The notes under the pieces: generated by a model
What the model was told of the DNA's origin: nothing
What the model saw: the letters and a program-made list of their open reading frames with translations, nothing else
Database searches by the model: none
Assembly: GCA_947473475.1 (NCBI GenBank)
Contig: CANJBZ010000005.1
Coordinates: 93,095 to 157,094 of the forward strand
DNA from: Alphaproteobacteria bacterium
GTDB taxonomy: Bacteria > Pseudomonadota > Alphaproteobacteria > Micropepsales > Micropepsaceae
DNA: 64,000 bases
Reading direction: 5' to 3'
Shown: positions 24,947-33,845 of the stretch, one piece after another
Position numbering within the stretch: position 1 is the stretch's first letter
Layout of the letters: every line of letters starts with the position of its first letter
Position numbers and translations under genes: made by a program

Positions 24947-26218
24947 CTACCCCTTCTCAAATCCGAAATACGACAGGTGCCAGCGCATCTCGTCTTCGCC
25001 GAGCGGGAATGAAACTCCCGCGCGCGCCGGCAGCAACTCGTCGTGGGGAAGCTTAAGCACCATCGTTTGCGTCTTGAACGCGATGCGCATGGGCAGGCCC
25101 GCCTTCCAGACAAGCGCCGTCACTGCCTTGGCGCTGCGCGCGGAAAATATTTTCTCGATCATCGGCCGCTCGGCTTCCGTCAGCACGGCAAGCGCTTCAA
25201 TGACGACGTCCCGCCGCCCGGCTTCCACCGCCTCTTCGACATAACTCTCGTTCAGCGTGCCCTTGGCTTTCGCGGCCATCACTTCTTTACGCGCTTTATC
25301 TTCCTTGCTTTCGGCGGCTTCGTCATCGCTGTCCAGCCGCTCGCGCAGAGCGCGCTTGATGACTTTCTCCGTTTCCGCGTCGAGCCCATGCCGCTCCGTC
25401 AAGTCCCGCAGCAAAGCCGTGCCGACGAACCCGGCGATGCGGCGCAGCGCGCGAAGCGACAGGTCGCTACGCTTTGTCAGCGGACCATGCCAGGCGACGA
25501 TCTGTTCCGCGTTCTCGATAACCCGGTCCATCGTACTTTCGCGAATGTGGGCACTCGGGTTGGAGAGCAGCGCCGAAACCGCTTCCACATCCAGCGAGGC
25601 GACAATGGCTTCTGAGATTTTCTCGCTGACGCCGCGCCGGCGGGCCACCGCGGCCAGCGCGCTTTGCGCCCGCGCGCTGGACATGATCTCGCTCAGGTCG
25701 GCATCAGAAAGCAGCGGCGAATATTCCAAAATCGGAACGCTGACGGTCTGTTCCACATCCCGCGCCAGGGCCAGCACGACGTCTTTGGGCACGCATTCGA
25801 ACGATTTGATTTCGTTCGCCAGAATCGAACGCACGCGGACGAGTTGATCGGCCGCGATCTTCCGCAAGGTTTCCAAGGTGAGCGTACAGACGCGATCGCG
25901 TTCGGAATTCAGAAAATCCGGCAGCAACCGGCCGATTTTCCCGGCCAGCTCCGCACGCACATCATCGTCGGCATCGTCGGCCAGAAAGCGGTTGGCTTCG
26001 GCGGGCGTAGCCGGATTGGCCGCCACTTTCCGGCGGACCTTCGGCGCGCCCCGCTCCGCCAGATAATAAAGCATCTCCGGTTCGGCATCGGCGCGCGAAG
26101 CCAGTTCTTCCTCGCCGGACCGCTTGCTGGATTCCAGAACCGCACGTGCCTCTTCATAGGACAGCTCATCGGGCAGCTTCCCCATCAGGCGCTTCCAAAG
26201 TCCCATACCGAGCTCCAT
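24947..26218 (-). CDS. DUF2336 domain protein
   Basis: A 423-residue soluble, strongly helical protein resembling the alphaproteobacterial DUF2336 family, whose function is unknown. Repeated HEAT-like phrases can be seen: VRRKVAANPATPAEANRFLA, LVRVRSILANEIK, VEAVSALLSNPSAHIRESTMDRVIE. Middle and C-terminal regions are rich in charged residues (LDSDDEAAESKEDKARKEV). ATG 26218 has AAGG about 6 bases upstream; an inner ATG at 26206 is possible. It is divergent from dapD, sharing a 150-base intergenic region. Confidence 0.75.
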   Translation of the reverse strand: MELGMGLWKRLMGKLPDELSYEEARAVLESSKRSGEEELASRADAEPEMLYYLAERGAPKVRRKVAANPATPAEANRFLADDADDDVRAELAGKIGRLLPDFLNSERDRVCTLTLETLRKIAADQLVRVRSILANEIKSFECVPKDVVLALARDVEQTVSVPILEYSPLLSDADLSEIMSSARAQSALAAVARRRGVSEKISEAIVASLDVEAVSALLSNPSAHIRESTMDRVIENAEQIVAWHGPLTKRSDLSLRALRRIAGFVGTALLRDLTERHGLDAETEKVIKRALRERLDSDDEAAESKEDKARKEVMAAKAKGTLNESYVEEAVEAGRRDVVIEALAVLTEAERPMIEKIFSARSAKAVTALVWKAGLPMRIAFKTQTMVLKLPHDELLPARAGVSFPLGEDEMRWHLSYFGFEKG

Positions 26219-26368
26219 CCCAGGCCTTAACGTCTGGGGGGAATGTGCACGGTTCGGCTTAAGGGACCTCTAAACGGGGGATTGGGGTGACACGGCCCTT
26301 GCCAGAAACGGGCCGCTCGCCCATGTTCCGCCCCGCATTTTCTGCCCCCCGTTAACGGACCATTCGCC

Positions 26369-27196
26369 ATGACCGACAGCACTTTGCAGCAAACCATCGA
26401 TGCCGCCTGGGAAGCCCGCGACAAGCTTTCCCCCACCTCTCGCGGCCCTGAGCGCGATGCCGTGGAAGCGGCCCTGGAAGCGCTGGATTCCGGCAAGCTG
26501 CGCGTCGCCGAAAAGGTAAATGGCGAATGGCAGGTGCATCAATGGCTGAAGAAGGCCGTGCTGCTGTCGTTCCGCCTGAACGACATGTACCCGATCGAAG
26601 GCGCCCCCGGCGGCGCCAATTGGTGGGACAAGGTCGATTCCAAATTTAGGGGCTGGGACGCGGACCGTTTCCGCACGGCCGGCTTCCGCGCGGTGCCGGG
26701 CTCCATCGTCCGCCGCTCGGCCCATATCGCCAAGGGCGTGGTGCTGATGCCGTCCTTTGTGAATGTCGGCGCCTATGTCGATGAAGCCACCATGATCGAC
26801 ACCTGGGCCACCGTCGGCTCCTGCGCCCAGATCGGGAAGAACTGTCACATCTCCGGCGGCGCCGGCATCGGCGGCGTGCTGGAGCCGCTGCAGGCGGGCC
26901 CCGTCATCATCGAGGACAATTGCTTCATCGGCGCGCGCTCGGAAGTGGCCGAAGGCGTCGTCGTCGGCACAGGCTCGGTGCTTTCGATGGGCGTGTTCCT
27001 GGGCGCCTCGACCCGCATCATCAACCGCACCAATGGCGACGTGTATTACGGCAAGGTCCCACCCTATTCCGTGGTGGTGCCCGGCAGCCAGCCCGGCGCC
27101 AGCGGCGGCCCGGCGCTCTATTGCGCGGTGATCGTCAAGCAAGTGGACGAACGCACGCGGTCGAAGACGTCGATCAATGAGTTGCTTCGTGACTAG
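26369..27196 (+). CDS. dapD: 2,3,4,5-tetrahydropyridine-2,6-dicarboxylate N-succinyltransferase
   Basis: A 275-residue left-handed beta-helix acyltransferase of the succinylase branch of lysine and meso-diaminopimelate synthesis: succinyl-CoA plus tetrahydrodipicolinate. Seen: [40 protein letters not shown], hexapeptide repeats through [20 protein letters not shown] and [20 protein letters not shown], and the GxxPGxSG-like C-terminus. It is followed by dapE, the next acting enzyme of the branch but one. Confidence 0.96.
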   Translation: MTDSTLQQTIDAAWEARDKLSPTSRGPERDAVEAALEALDSGKLRVAEKVNGEWQVHQWLKKAVLLSFRLNDMYPIEGAPGGANWWDKVDSKFRGWDADRFRTAGFRAVPGSIVRRSAHIAKGVVLMPSFVNVGAYVDEATMIDTWATVGSCAQIGKNCHISGGAGIGGVLEPLQAGPVIIEDNCFIGARSEVAEGVVVGTGSVLSMGVFLGASTRIINRTNGDVYYGKVPPYSVVVPGSQPGASGGPALYCAVIVKQVDERTRSKTSINELLRD

Positions 27197-27207
27197 CATC
27201 GAGCGCG

Positions 27208-27260
27208 CGGCGGCCCCCTCCACCGCTTCGCGGTCCCCCTCCCCCGCTTCGCAGGGGAGG
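27208..27260. repeat. C-rich palindromic repeat in front of dapE
   Basis: A CCCCCTCCACCGCTTCGC-type unit ending in GCTTCGCAGGGGAGG, of the same family as 30164-30368. Its right end (GGGGAGG, 27254-27260) sits 8 bases before the dapE GTG and acts as the apparent ribosome site. Confidence 0.7.
27254..27260 (+). promoter_or_regulatory. Ribosome site of dapE formed by a repeat end
   Basis: GGGGAGG, 8 bases upstream of GTG 27269. It supports the GTG start and comes from the end of the dispersed palindromic unit. Confidence 0.65.
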
Positions 27261-27268
27261 AATATTCG

Positions 27269-28423
27269 GTGACCGATCCTATTATCCTGTCGCAAGCCCT
27301 GATCCGCTGTCCGTCGGTGACGCCCGATGATGCAGGTGCGCTTGGCGTGCTGGAAGACGCGCTCAAGCCGCTGGGGTTTGTGTGTCACCGTTTGCGCTTC
27401 GAAGCGCCGAATACCGACCCCGTCGAAAATCTGTACGCGCGGCTGGGCGATAGCGGCCCGAATTTCTGCTTTGCGGGGCATACCGATGTTGTGCCCGTTG
27501 GCGAGGCAAGCGGATGGCGGCACGATCCGTTCGCGGCAGACATCGACGGCGGTATGTTGTGGGGCCGCGGCGCGTCCGACATGAAGTGCGCCATCGCGGC
27601 GTTCGTCGCAGGGTTGCAGCGTTACATTGAGAAGAACGGCAAGCCGCAGGGCTCCATCAGCCTGCTGATAACCGGCGACGAAGAAGGCATTGCGATCAAC
27701 GGCACCGTGAAGGTCTTAAGCTGGCTGAAAGAGCGCGGCGAGAAACTGGATCATTGCATCGTCGGCGAACCGACGGCGGTGGCGAAAACCGGCGACATGA
27801 TCAAAATCGGCCGCCGCGGCAGCATGAATTTCCGCGTCGCCGTCAGAGGCACACAAGGCCACGCCGCCTATCCGAAGCGCTCGCTCAACCCCATTCCCAT
27901 CATGGCCGATCTGATCGCGCGCATTTGCGCGTGGCGGCTGGACGAAGGCAGCGAGCATTTCGAGCCTTCGACGCTGGCCTTCACCACCGTTGATGTCGGC
28001 AATCCCACGGTGAATGTGACGCCGGCCGAGATACGCGCCGGCTTCAACATCCGCTTCAACGATTTGCACACACCCGATTCGCTGATGCGGCGCATTGAGG
28101 AAATCGCTGCGGAGGTGAAAGCCACGCATGGCGGCGAAATCGGCATCGCCAACAGTGTCAGCGGCGTGTCGTTCGTCACCAAGCCCGGTCCCTTTATCGG
28201 GCTTCTGGAGCAAGCCATTACGCACGTAACCGGCACAAAGACCGAACTGTCCACCACCGGCGGCACATCGGACGCGCGCTTCATCAAGGATTTTTGCCCG
28301 GTGGCGGAACTCGGCCTGCCGGGCGTTACCATGCACAAGACCGACGAATGTGCGGCGCTCACGGATATAGAATCGCTCACGCGCATTTATGAAACGGTGC
28401 TCGAGCTCTATTTCGCGCAATGA
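27269..28423 (+). CDS. dapE: Succinyl-diaminopimelate desuccinylase
   Basis: A 384-residue M20 zinc amidohydrolase removing succinate from N-succinyl-LL-diaminopimelate. Seen: metal site FAGHTDVVP with H and [10 protein letters not shown] (bridging Asp), [11 protein letters not shown] (catalytic Glu pair), [27 protein letters not shown] with the dimerisation domain, [11 protein letters not shown] and a C-terminal metal His in [10 protein letters not shown]. The start is GTG 27269. Its stop overlaps the murI start (ATGA), so both are probably translated together. Confidence 0.96.
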   Translation: MTDPIILSQALIRCPSVTPDDAGALGVLEDALKPLGFVCHRLRFEAPNTDPVENLYARLGDSGPNFCFAGHTDVVPVGEASGWRHDPFAADIDGGMLWGRGASDMKCAIAAFVAGLQRYIEKNGKPQGSISLLITGDEEGIAINGTVKVLSWLKERGEKLDHCIVGEPTAVAKTGDMIKIGRRGSMNFRVAVRGTQGHAAYPKRSLNPIPIMADLIARICAWRLDEGSEHFEPSTLAFTTVDVGNPTVNVTPAEIRAGFNIRFNDLHTPDSLMRRIEEIAAEVKATHGGEIGIANSVSGVSFVTKPGPFIGLLEQAITHVTGTKTELSTTGGTSDARFIKDFCPVAELGLPGVTMHKTDECAALTDIESLTRIYETVLELYFAQ

Positions 28424-29250
28424 CCGATTTAAGCAATCGCCCCATCGGCGTATTCGATTCCGGTATGGGCGGGCTCACCGTCATGCGCGCGCTGATGGAG
28501 CGCCTGCCGAACGAGAGCTTCGTTTATCTGGGAGACACGGCACGCCTTCCCTATGGCAGCAAAAGCGCCGACACCGTCCGCCGCTACGCCGTGCAATGCG
28601 CCCGCGCGCTGATGAAATACGACATCAAGGTGCTGGTGGTCGCCTGCAACACGGCATCGGCCACCTCGTTGCCCGCGCTGACAGAAGCGCTTTCCCCGAC
28701 GCCCGTGATCGGCGTTATCGAACCCGGCGCCGATGCTGCCGTTGCCGCCGCGCCGTCGGGACGCATCGCGGTCATAGCCACGGAAGGCACCGTGAAAGGC
28801 GGCGCCTACGAACGCGCCATCCATGCGCGCAACCCGTCGGCCTCCGTCACGCAGCAACCGTGCCCGTTGTTCGTCGCCCTCGCGGAAGAAGGCCTGACGG
28901 ACGGCCCCATCGCGGAGCTTGTGGCAAAGCGTTACCTAGACCCGCTGCTTGCGAGAGACACCGCTCAACCGGAATGCCTGGTGCTCGGCTGCACCCATTT
29001 TCCGGCGCTGAAAGACGTCATCGCGCACGTCGCCGGACCAAACATCCGCTTGGTCGATAGCGCCGCAACCACTGCTGCTGCGGTGGAAGCGTTGCTACAA
29101 CAAAATGGCCTCGCCGCGAACGGCGCGTCAACGCCACCACGCTTCCTCGCCACCGATGCCCCGGAACGCTTCGCCCGCGTCGGCGAAATCTTTCTCGGCC
29201 GCAAAATCTCCCTGGATGCTGTCGAACAAATCGACCTGCAGCAGCTGTGA
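28420..29250 (+). CDS. murI: Glutamate racemase
   Basis: A 276-residue cofactor-independent racemase making D-glutamate for peptidoglycan. Seen: [28 protein letters not shown], the catalytic cysteines in VVACNTASA and LGCTHFPAL, and GVIEPGA. It overlaps dapE by 4 bases, which joins two sources of peptidoglycan amino acids (meso-DAP and D-Glu) in one transcript, a logical though not universal pairing. A C-rich hairpin begins about 22 bases after the stop. Confidence 0.96.
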   Translation: MTDLSNRPIGVFDSGMGGLTVMRALMERLPNESFVYLGDTARLPYGSKSADTVRRYAVQCARALMKYDIKVLVVACNTASATSLPALTEALSPTPVIGVIEPGADAAVAAAPSGRIAVIATEGTVKGGAYERAIHARNPSASVTQQPCPLFVALAEEGLTDGPIAELVAKRYLDPLLARDTAQPECLVLGCTHFPALKDVIAHVAGPNIRLVDSAATTAAAVEALLQQNGLAANGASTPPRFLATDAPERFARVGEIFLGRKISLDAVEQIDLQQL

Positions 29251-29272
29251 CGCAGGAAGTGGTGTGCAAACC

Positions 29273-29417
29273 CCTTCTCCCCTTTTCGGGGGAGAAGGTC
29301 GGGTTGAGGGGGCGGTCTCTCAACCACAGCGATCGTAGCAACGGATAGAACTCCCCCTCACCCCGACCCTCTCCCCCAGGTGGCCGGGTCAAGCCCGGCC
29401 ATGGAGGGCGAGGGAGG
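29273..29417. repeat. Palindromic region between convergent murI and truA
   Basis: CCTTCTCCCC (29273-29282) pairs with GGGGAGAAGG (29289-29298), followed by a CTCCCCCTCACCCCGACCCT unit and a GGCCGGG/CCCGGCC palindrome. No gene is visible; the stretch probably terminates transcription from both sides. Confidence 0.6.
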
Positions 29418-30158
29418 TTAGGGATAATCAACGCGGAGCAGCGTCAGCCCGTCGGGCGGAGCGACGGTGCCGCAGCGTGTGCGATCGCGGGCTTCGAGCG
29501 CGCGGGCGACATCGGACGGCCGCCATTTGCCTTCGCCTACCAGCTTCAGCGTTCCGGTCATCGAACGCACCTGATGATGCAGAAACGACCGCGCGCGTGT
29601 GTACAAGACAATCTCATCGCCCTGCCGCGAGACATCGAAGCGATCAATCGTTTTCACCGGCGATTTGGCTTGGCATTCCGATGAACGGAACGTCGTGAAA
29701 TCGTGCTGGCCGGCAAAGCACTGCGCCGCTTGCTGCATGGCGTCCGCGTCCAGCGCGCGCGACACATGCCAGACATGGCCGCGATCCAAAGCCGGCGGCG
29801 CGCGGCGGCAGAGGATGCGATATTCGTAATGCCGCCCGATAGCCGAAAAACGCGCGTGAAAATCGGGCGCGGCAACTGCCGCTTCCAGAATGGCAATTGG
29901 TGCGGGTCGTAGATGCGCGTTCAGGGCATCGCGCACCTTGTCGCCGGAAAATTCCTTCACCAGATCGAAATGCGCCACCTGCCCGCGCGCATGCACACCG
30001 GCGTCCGTGCGTCCGGCTCCGGTTACGCCAACACGCTCAGCCGAAAGTTTGAAAATCGCCTCTTCCAACGAACCCTGAATGGAAGGCCCATTGTCCTGCC
30101 GCTGCCACCCTGCAAATGGCCCGCCGTCATATTCCACCGTTACCCGATACCGAGGCAC
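29418..30158 (-). CDS. truA: tRNA pseudouridine(38-40) synthase
   Basis: A 246-residue enzyme, the usual TruA length, converting uridines 38-40 of the tRNA anticodon arm. Seen: [18 protein letters not shown], catalytic Asp in [49 protein letters not shown] and [19 protein letters not shown] 30158 is taken as start because family similarity begins at once; upstream the frame runs into the repeat. It is the third gene of a def-fmt-truA set on the minus strand. Confidence 0.95.
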   Translation of the reverse strand: MPRYRVTVEYDGGPFAGWQRQDNGPSIQGSLEEAIFKLSAERVGVTGAGRTDAGVHARGQVAHFDLVKEFSGDKVRDALNAHLRPAPIAILEAAVAAPDFHARFSAIGRHYEYRILCRRAPPALDRGHVWHVSRALDADAMQQAAQCFAGQHDFTTFRSSECQAKSPVKTIDRFDVSRQGDEIVLYTRARSFLHHQVRSMTGTLKLVGEGKWRPSDVARALEARDRTRCGTVAPPDGLTLLRVDYP

Positions 30159-30163
30159 TACGA

Positions 30164-30368
30164 GATCCTCCCCTGCGAAGCGGGGGAGAGCCTGCCCCGG
30201 ACTTGATCCGGGGGGGACCATGCGCAGCATGGTGGAGGGGGCTGCCGCGAGTACGAATGTGGAGAGGGTGGCGTGCTTATGAATTTTAGATGGCGCGTGG
30301 GGTCGCCCCCTCCACCGCCTGCGGCGGTCCCCCTCCCCCGCTCCGCATACGCTTCGCAGGGGAGGATC
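30164..30368. repeat. Long inverted-repeat element between fmt and truA (MITE/REP-like)
   Basis: The ends are perfect 19-base inverted arms (30164-30182 and 30350-30368), each continuing into related CCCCCTCC...GGAGGGGG palindromes, around an unrelated core of about 60 bases. The right end supplies the fmt stop codon (30367-30369). The left end stops 5 bases before the truA GTG. No gene is visible inside. Confidence 0.75.
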
Positions 30369-31281
30369 ATTGCAGCTTGTCTCCGGCTTGCAGCGGGAAG
30401 CCGCGCAGGAAGGCATTCCAGTCCGCGGCGCCGCGGCCAGCGCGTTGGACCGTGACGGGTTTCAGCGCGCCTTGGCCGCATGCGATGGAGAAATCCGGCA
30501 GCACTTCACCGGGCGCTCCCGTTCCGGCGACCGGCTCGGCCAATAGCAGTTTAATCCGTTCGCCCTTCGCTTCGAACCAAGCACCGGGAGCAGGCGATAG
30601 CCCGCGTATCTTGCAATCGATCTCAGTTGCGGGACGCGTCCAATCGATACGCGTTTCCGCTTTGTCGATCTTCTTGGCGTACGTCACACCATCGCTGGAC
30701 TGCGGCACCGGCTCGATACCGCCGCGCTCCAGTGCGCCTAGCGCGCGTCCCATCAAATCGGCGCCCAGCCGCGCCAATTCGTCGTGCAGCTCGCCATAGG
30801 TCCGGCGGCCAATCGTGACACGCTCGGCCATCAGCACCGGGCCGGTATCCAGTCCCGCTTCCATCTTCATGGCCATGACGCCGGTTTCGGCATCGCCCGC
30901 CATAATGCTGCGCTGAATCGGCGCCGCACCGCGCCAGCGCGGCAGCAACGAACCATGCAGATTGATGCATCCCAGTTTCGGCGCGTCCAGAACCGCCTGC
31001 GGCAGCAGCAGCCCATAGGCCACCACAACCGCCGCATCGAGCTGCAACGCGGCAAACGCCTCCTGCTCTTCGGCGCCCTTCAACGACACCGGCGTGCGCA
31101 CGGGAATGCCGGCACTGTCCGCGAATTTATGGACGGGGGATTTTTCTTCCGCGAGCCCGCGCCCCTTCGGACGCGGCGGCTGCGAGTAGACGCAGGCAAT
31201 GTCGTGCCCGGCGCCGATCAGTTCGGCCAGCGTTGGCACGGCAAAGGCCGGTGTTCCCATGAAAGCGAGGCGTAGGCTCAT
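30367..31281 (-). CDS. fmt: Methionyl-tRNA formyltransferase
   Basis: A 304-residue enzyme formylating initiator Met-tRNA with 10-formyl-tetrahydrofolate. Seen: [14 protein letters not shown], the folate-site [20 protein letters not shown] with catalytic Asn/His, GLDTGPVL, and a C-terminal tRNA-binding domain ([13 protein letters not shown]). It lies 26 bases behind def. The last codons and stop fall at the end of the inverted-repeat element, so the C-terminus may have been set by that insertion. Confidence 0.96.
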   Translation of the reverse strand: MSLRLAFMGTPAFAVPTLAELIGAGHDIACVYSQPPRPKGRGLAEEKSPVHKFADSAGIPVRTPVSLKGAEEQEAFAALQLDAAVVVAYGLLLPQAVLDAPKLGCINLHGSLLPRWRGAAPIQRSIMAGDAETGVMAMKMEAGLDTGPVLMAERVTIGRRTYGELHDELARLGADLMGRALGALERGGIEPVPQSSDGVTYAKKIDKAETRIDWTRPATEIDCKIRGLSPAPGAWFEAKGERIKLLLAEPVAGTGAPGEVLPDFSIACGQGALKPVTVQRAGRGAADWNAFLRGFPLQAGDKLQ

Positions 31282-31307
31282 CGGCCAGCCTTATCACAAG
31301 GCACAAG

Positions 31308-31823
31308 CTAATCCTTATCCTGACGCTTCAGCTTGGCCGATTTACGCAAGGCAATGGACCGCTTCAGCTTGGACAGATGGTCGATGAACAACATGCCGTT
31401 GATGTGGTCGATCTCGTGCTGCAGGCAGGTCGCGAATAACCCGTCCGCCGTCACAGTCTGCACTTTGTTATTTTCATCGGTGTATTCGACCGTCAGGCTG
31501 GCGGGGCGCTTCACGTCGTCCCACACTTCCGGCACCGAGAGGCAGCCCTCATTATAGGTCGACAGTTCGCCCGACGCGCCCACGATGCGCGGGTTGACCA
31601 TGTAGATGACCTTGCTCTTGGGGCCACCCGGATCGAGGTCGATGACCGCAACCCGCTTGGCGATGCCCACCTGGATGGCGGCAAGCCCAATGCCGTTGGC
31701 GTCGTACATGGTTTCCACCATGTCTCTCATGAACCGGCGGAGCTTGGAATCCACCTCCGGAACGGGATCGGAGATCAGCTTCAGCCGCGGATCGGGCGCT
31801 TTGACGAGTTGAAGAATAGCCAT
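31308..31823 (-). CDS. def: Peptide deformylase
   Basis: A 171-residue metalloenzyme removing the formyl group from nascent proteins. All three motifs are present: GIGLAAIQVG, EGCLSVPE (metal Cys) and QHEIDHINGMLFID (HExxH). ATG 31823 is chosen because MAILQLVKAPDPRL is the usual N-terminus. It is divergent from rmuC, with 91 bases between the two starts. Confidence 0.96.
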   Translation of the reverse strand: MAILQLVKAPDPRLKLISDPVPEVDSKLRRFMRDMVETMYDANGIGLAAIQVGIAKRVAVIDLDPGGPKSKVIYMVNPRIVGASGELSTYNEGCLSVPEVWDDVKRPASLTVEYTDENNKVQTVTADGLFATCLQHEIDHINGMLFIDHLSKLKRSIALRKSAKLKRQDKD

Positions 31824-31914
31824 GGCGGCGCCGGACATAGGAGAAGAACAAAGAGGGGTCAAGCCACCCCCGAATCACCGTAAGGTAACCGCCTGTGCAA
31901 AGGGAGTCGCGGCC

Positions 31915-33048
31915 ATGATGATATGGGTTTTTCTCGTGGCGATTGCCGCGGTTCTGGCCGGGCTTGGGTTTACCGTTTATGCGGTCAGCCGCATGGGCGC
32001 GACGCTCAACCATTCCCAGCAGCAGGGGCAGGTCAGAGATGGGGCGGAAGCCGCCCTGTTGGACGCCAAGCTGCGCGAGCTTACCGCCGCACAGAACGAA
32101 ATCGCCGGCCGGTTCAGCCATGTCATCGAAAGCCAGATTAAGAGCCAGTCCGACTTGCAGCGCGCGGTGGCCGAGCGGCTCGAAGCGCTCGACAAGCGCC
32201 TGGGCGACAACCTTAAGGACACGGCTGCCAAGACCGCGGAAACATTGGGCGGCCTGCATACGCGCCTGACCGTGATCGACGAGGCGCAGAAAAATCTAAC
32301 CGACCTTTCGGGACAAGTGGTGTCTCTGCAGCAGATACTCGCCAACAAACAGGCGCGCGGCGCCTGGGGTCAGGGCCAGATGGAAGCCATTATCCGCGAT
32401 GCGCTGCCGCCGGGAATGTACGAATTCCAGGCCACGCTCTCCAACCGTAACCGGCCCGACTGCCTGATCCGCATGCCGGGCTCGCAGCAGGCCATCGTCA
32501 TCGATTCCAAGTTTCCGCTGGAATCCTTCGCGGCGCTCAAAGCGGCCTCGAGCGAACTCGAAAAGCGCGCCGCCGAACAGCGCGTTCGCATAGACATCGG
32601 CAAGCATGTCCGCGACATCGCGGACAAATATCTCATCCCCGGCGAGACGCAGGCGCCGGCGATCATGTTCGTGCCATCCGAGTCGCTGTATGCGGAACTG
32701 CACGAGTCCTTCTCCGACGTGCTTCAGAAGGCGCAGCGCGCCCAGGTGATCGTGGTCTCGCCGAACATCCTCTTGCTGGCGATCAACACCGTGCAGACGA
32801 TTATGAAAGACGCGCGCATGCGCGAGCAGGCGAGCTTGATTCAGAAAGAAGTCGGTACACTTCTCAACGATGTGCGCCTGCTGTCGGAACGCGTGGGCAA
32901 ATTGCAGAGCCATCTCGGACAGGCAGATGGCGACATCAAGAATATTCTCACCTCGACGGCGAAAATCACGAGCCGCGCGGAAAAAATCGAACGTGTCGAA
33001 CTGGCCGCTCCAGAAGCCTCGCCACCGCTGAATTTGCGCGAAGCATGA
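31915..33048 (+). CDS. rmuC: DNA recombination protein RmuC
   Basis: A 377-residue protein with an N-terminal membrane anchor (MMIWVFLVAIAAVLAGLGFT), a long coiled-coil region, and the RmuC nuclease-like core: GAWGQGQMEAIIRDALPPGM, AIVIDSKFPLESF, MFVPSESLYAEL, VVSPNILLLAINTVQ. RmuC limits rearrangements at inverted repeats, a fitting role in a repeat-rich genome, though that link is only suggestive. ATG 31915 has AGGGAG about 9 bases upstream; ATG 31918 is equally possible. Confidence 0.94.
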   Translation: MMIWVFLVAIAAVLAGLGFTVYAVSRMGATLNHSQQQGQVRDGAEAALLDAKLRELTAAQNEIAGRFSHVIESQIKSQSDLQRAVAERLEALDKRLGDNLKDTAAKTAETLGGLHTRLTVIDEAQKNLTDLSGQVVSLQQILANKQARGAWGQGQMEAIIRDALPPGMYEFQATLSNRNRPDCLIRMPGSQQAIVIDSKFPLESFAALKAASSELEKRAAEQRVRIDIGKHVRDIADKYLIPGETQAPAIMFVPSESLYAELHESFSDVLQKAQRAQVIVVSPNILLLAINTVQTIMKDARMREQASLIQKEVGTLLNDVRLLSERVGKLQSHLGQADGDIKNILTSTAKITSRAEKIERVELAAPEASPPLNLREA

Positions 33049-33069
33049 AGACCGCACGCTTGGTACGGT

Positions 33070-33675
33070 TCAAAACACGCGGCGAGCCTTGAAGGCGGCG
33101 GAGAGGGTGCCTTCGTCCAGATAATCCAGTTCGCCGCCAACCGGCACGCCATGCGCCAGCCGTGTGATCTTCACGCCGAACGTCTCCAGCGCATCGAGCA
33201 GATAGTGCGCGGTCGTCTGCCCTTCGACGGTTGCGTTCATCGCCAGAATAATCTCAGTCGCGCCGCCCGCTTTCACCCGCTGCAGCAGCCTGGGCATATT
33301 CAGCCGTTCGGGCGTGATCCCATCCAGCGCCGACAACGCGCCGCCGAGCACGTGATACTTCCCGCGAAAGACACTGGCGCGTTCAAGCGCCCATAAATCG
33401 GCGACATCTTCCACGACGCAAATCACGCCGGTTTCCCGCACCGGATCGCGGCACAGCGCGCAAGGGTCGGTGGTATCGAGATTGCCGCATTCGCTGCATG
33501 TCCTAAGCGCCGCCGCCGCTTTCGCCATGGCGTCGGCCAGAGGTTCCAGCAGCGTCTCGCGCTTCTTGAGCAGCGCCAATGCCGCGCGCCGCGCCGAGCG
33601 CGGGCCAAGCCCCGGCAGTTTGCTGAGCAACTGGATCAGACGCTCGATTTCCTGTCCGGCAGGTGAGCCAGCCAT
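33070..33675 (-). CDS. recR: Recombination protein RecR
   Basis: A 201-residue recombination mediator working with RecO/RecF at gaps. Seen: HhH region [20 protein letters not shown], a C4 zinc finger ([16 protein letters not shown]), the Toprim part [14 protein letters not shown] and [20 protein letters not shown], and the Walker-B-like C-terminus [22 protein letters not shown] 33675 lies 2 bases behind the stop of the shortened ybaB, so it is translationally coupled to dnaX-ybaB. Confidence 0.96.
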   Translation of the reverse strand: MAGSPAGQEIERLIQLLSKLPGLGPRSARRAALALLKKRETLLEPLADAMAKAAAALRTCSECGNLDTTDPCALCRDPVRETGVICVVEDVADLWALERASVFRGKYHVLGGALSALDGITPERLNMPRLLQRVKAGGATEIILAMNATVEGQTTAHYLLDALETFGVKITRLAHGVPVGGELDYLDEGTLSAAFKARRVF

Positions 33676-33677
33676 TC

Positions 33678-33845
33678 TTACGCCGAACCGATGGCGAGCG
33701 CTTTCAACGCACCCAAGCCGCTGACGGTGGCGCGCACCAGCCCGCCGCCCGCCACACCTTCCACCTCCATCGAGGCCAGGCCCTTCTGCAACTCTCCGGC
33801 GCGCTGCTGCATGTCCTGCATCTGCTTGAGGAAATTGGCACCCAT
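33678..33845 (-). CDS. ybaB: Truncated YbaB/EbfC nucleoid-associated protein
   Basis: A 55-residue frame between dnaX and rec[41 protein letters not shown], then [15 protein letters not shown] and stop. This is the N-terminal half of YbaB/EbfC (normally about 105-110 residues, a dimeric DNA-binding protein). It ends where full-length relatives go on with the ID/DP-containing C-terminal helix region. ATG overlaps the dnaX stop (ATGA) and recR follows 2 bases after, so the missing half was removed cleanly rather than frameshifted. It may be non-functional or a minimal version retained for coupling. Confidence 0.75.
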   Translation of the reverse strand: MGANFLKQMQDMQQRAGELQKGLASMEVEGVAGGGLVRATVSGLGALKALAIGSA

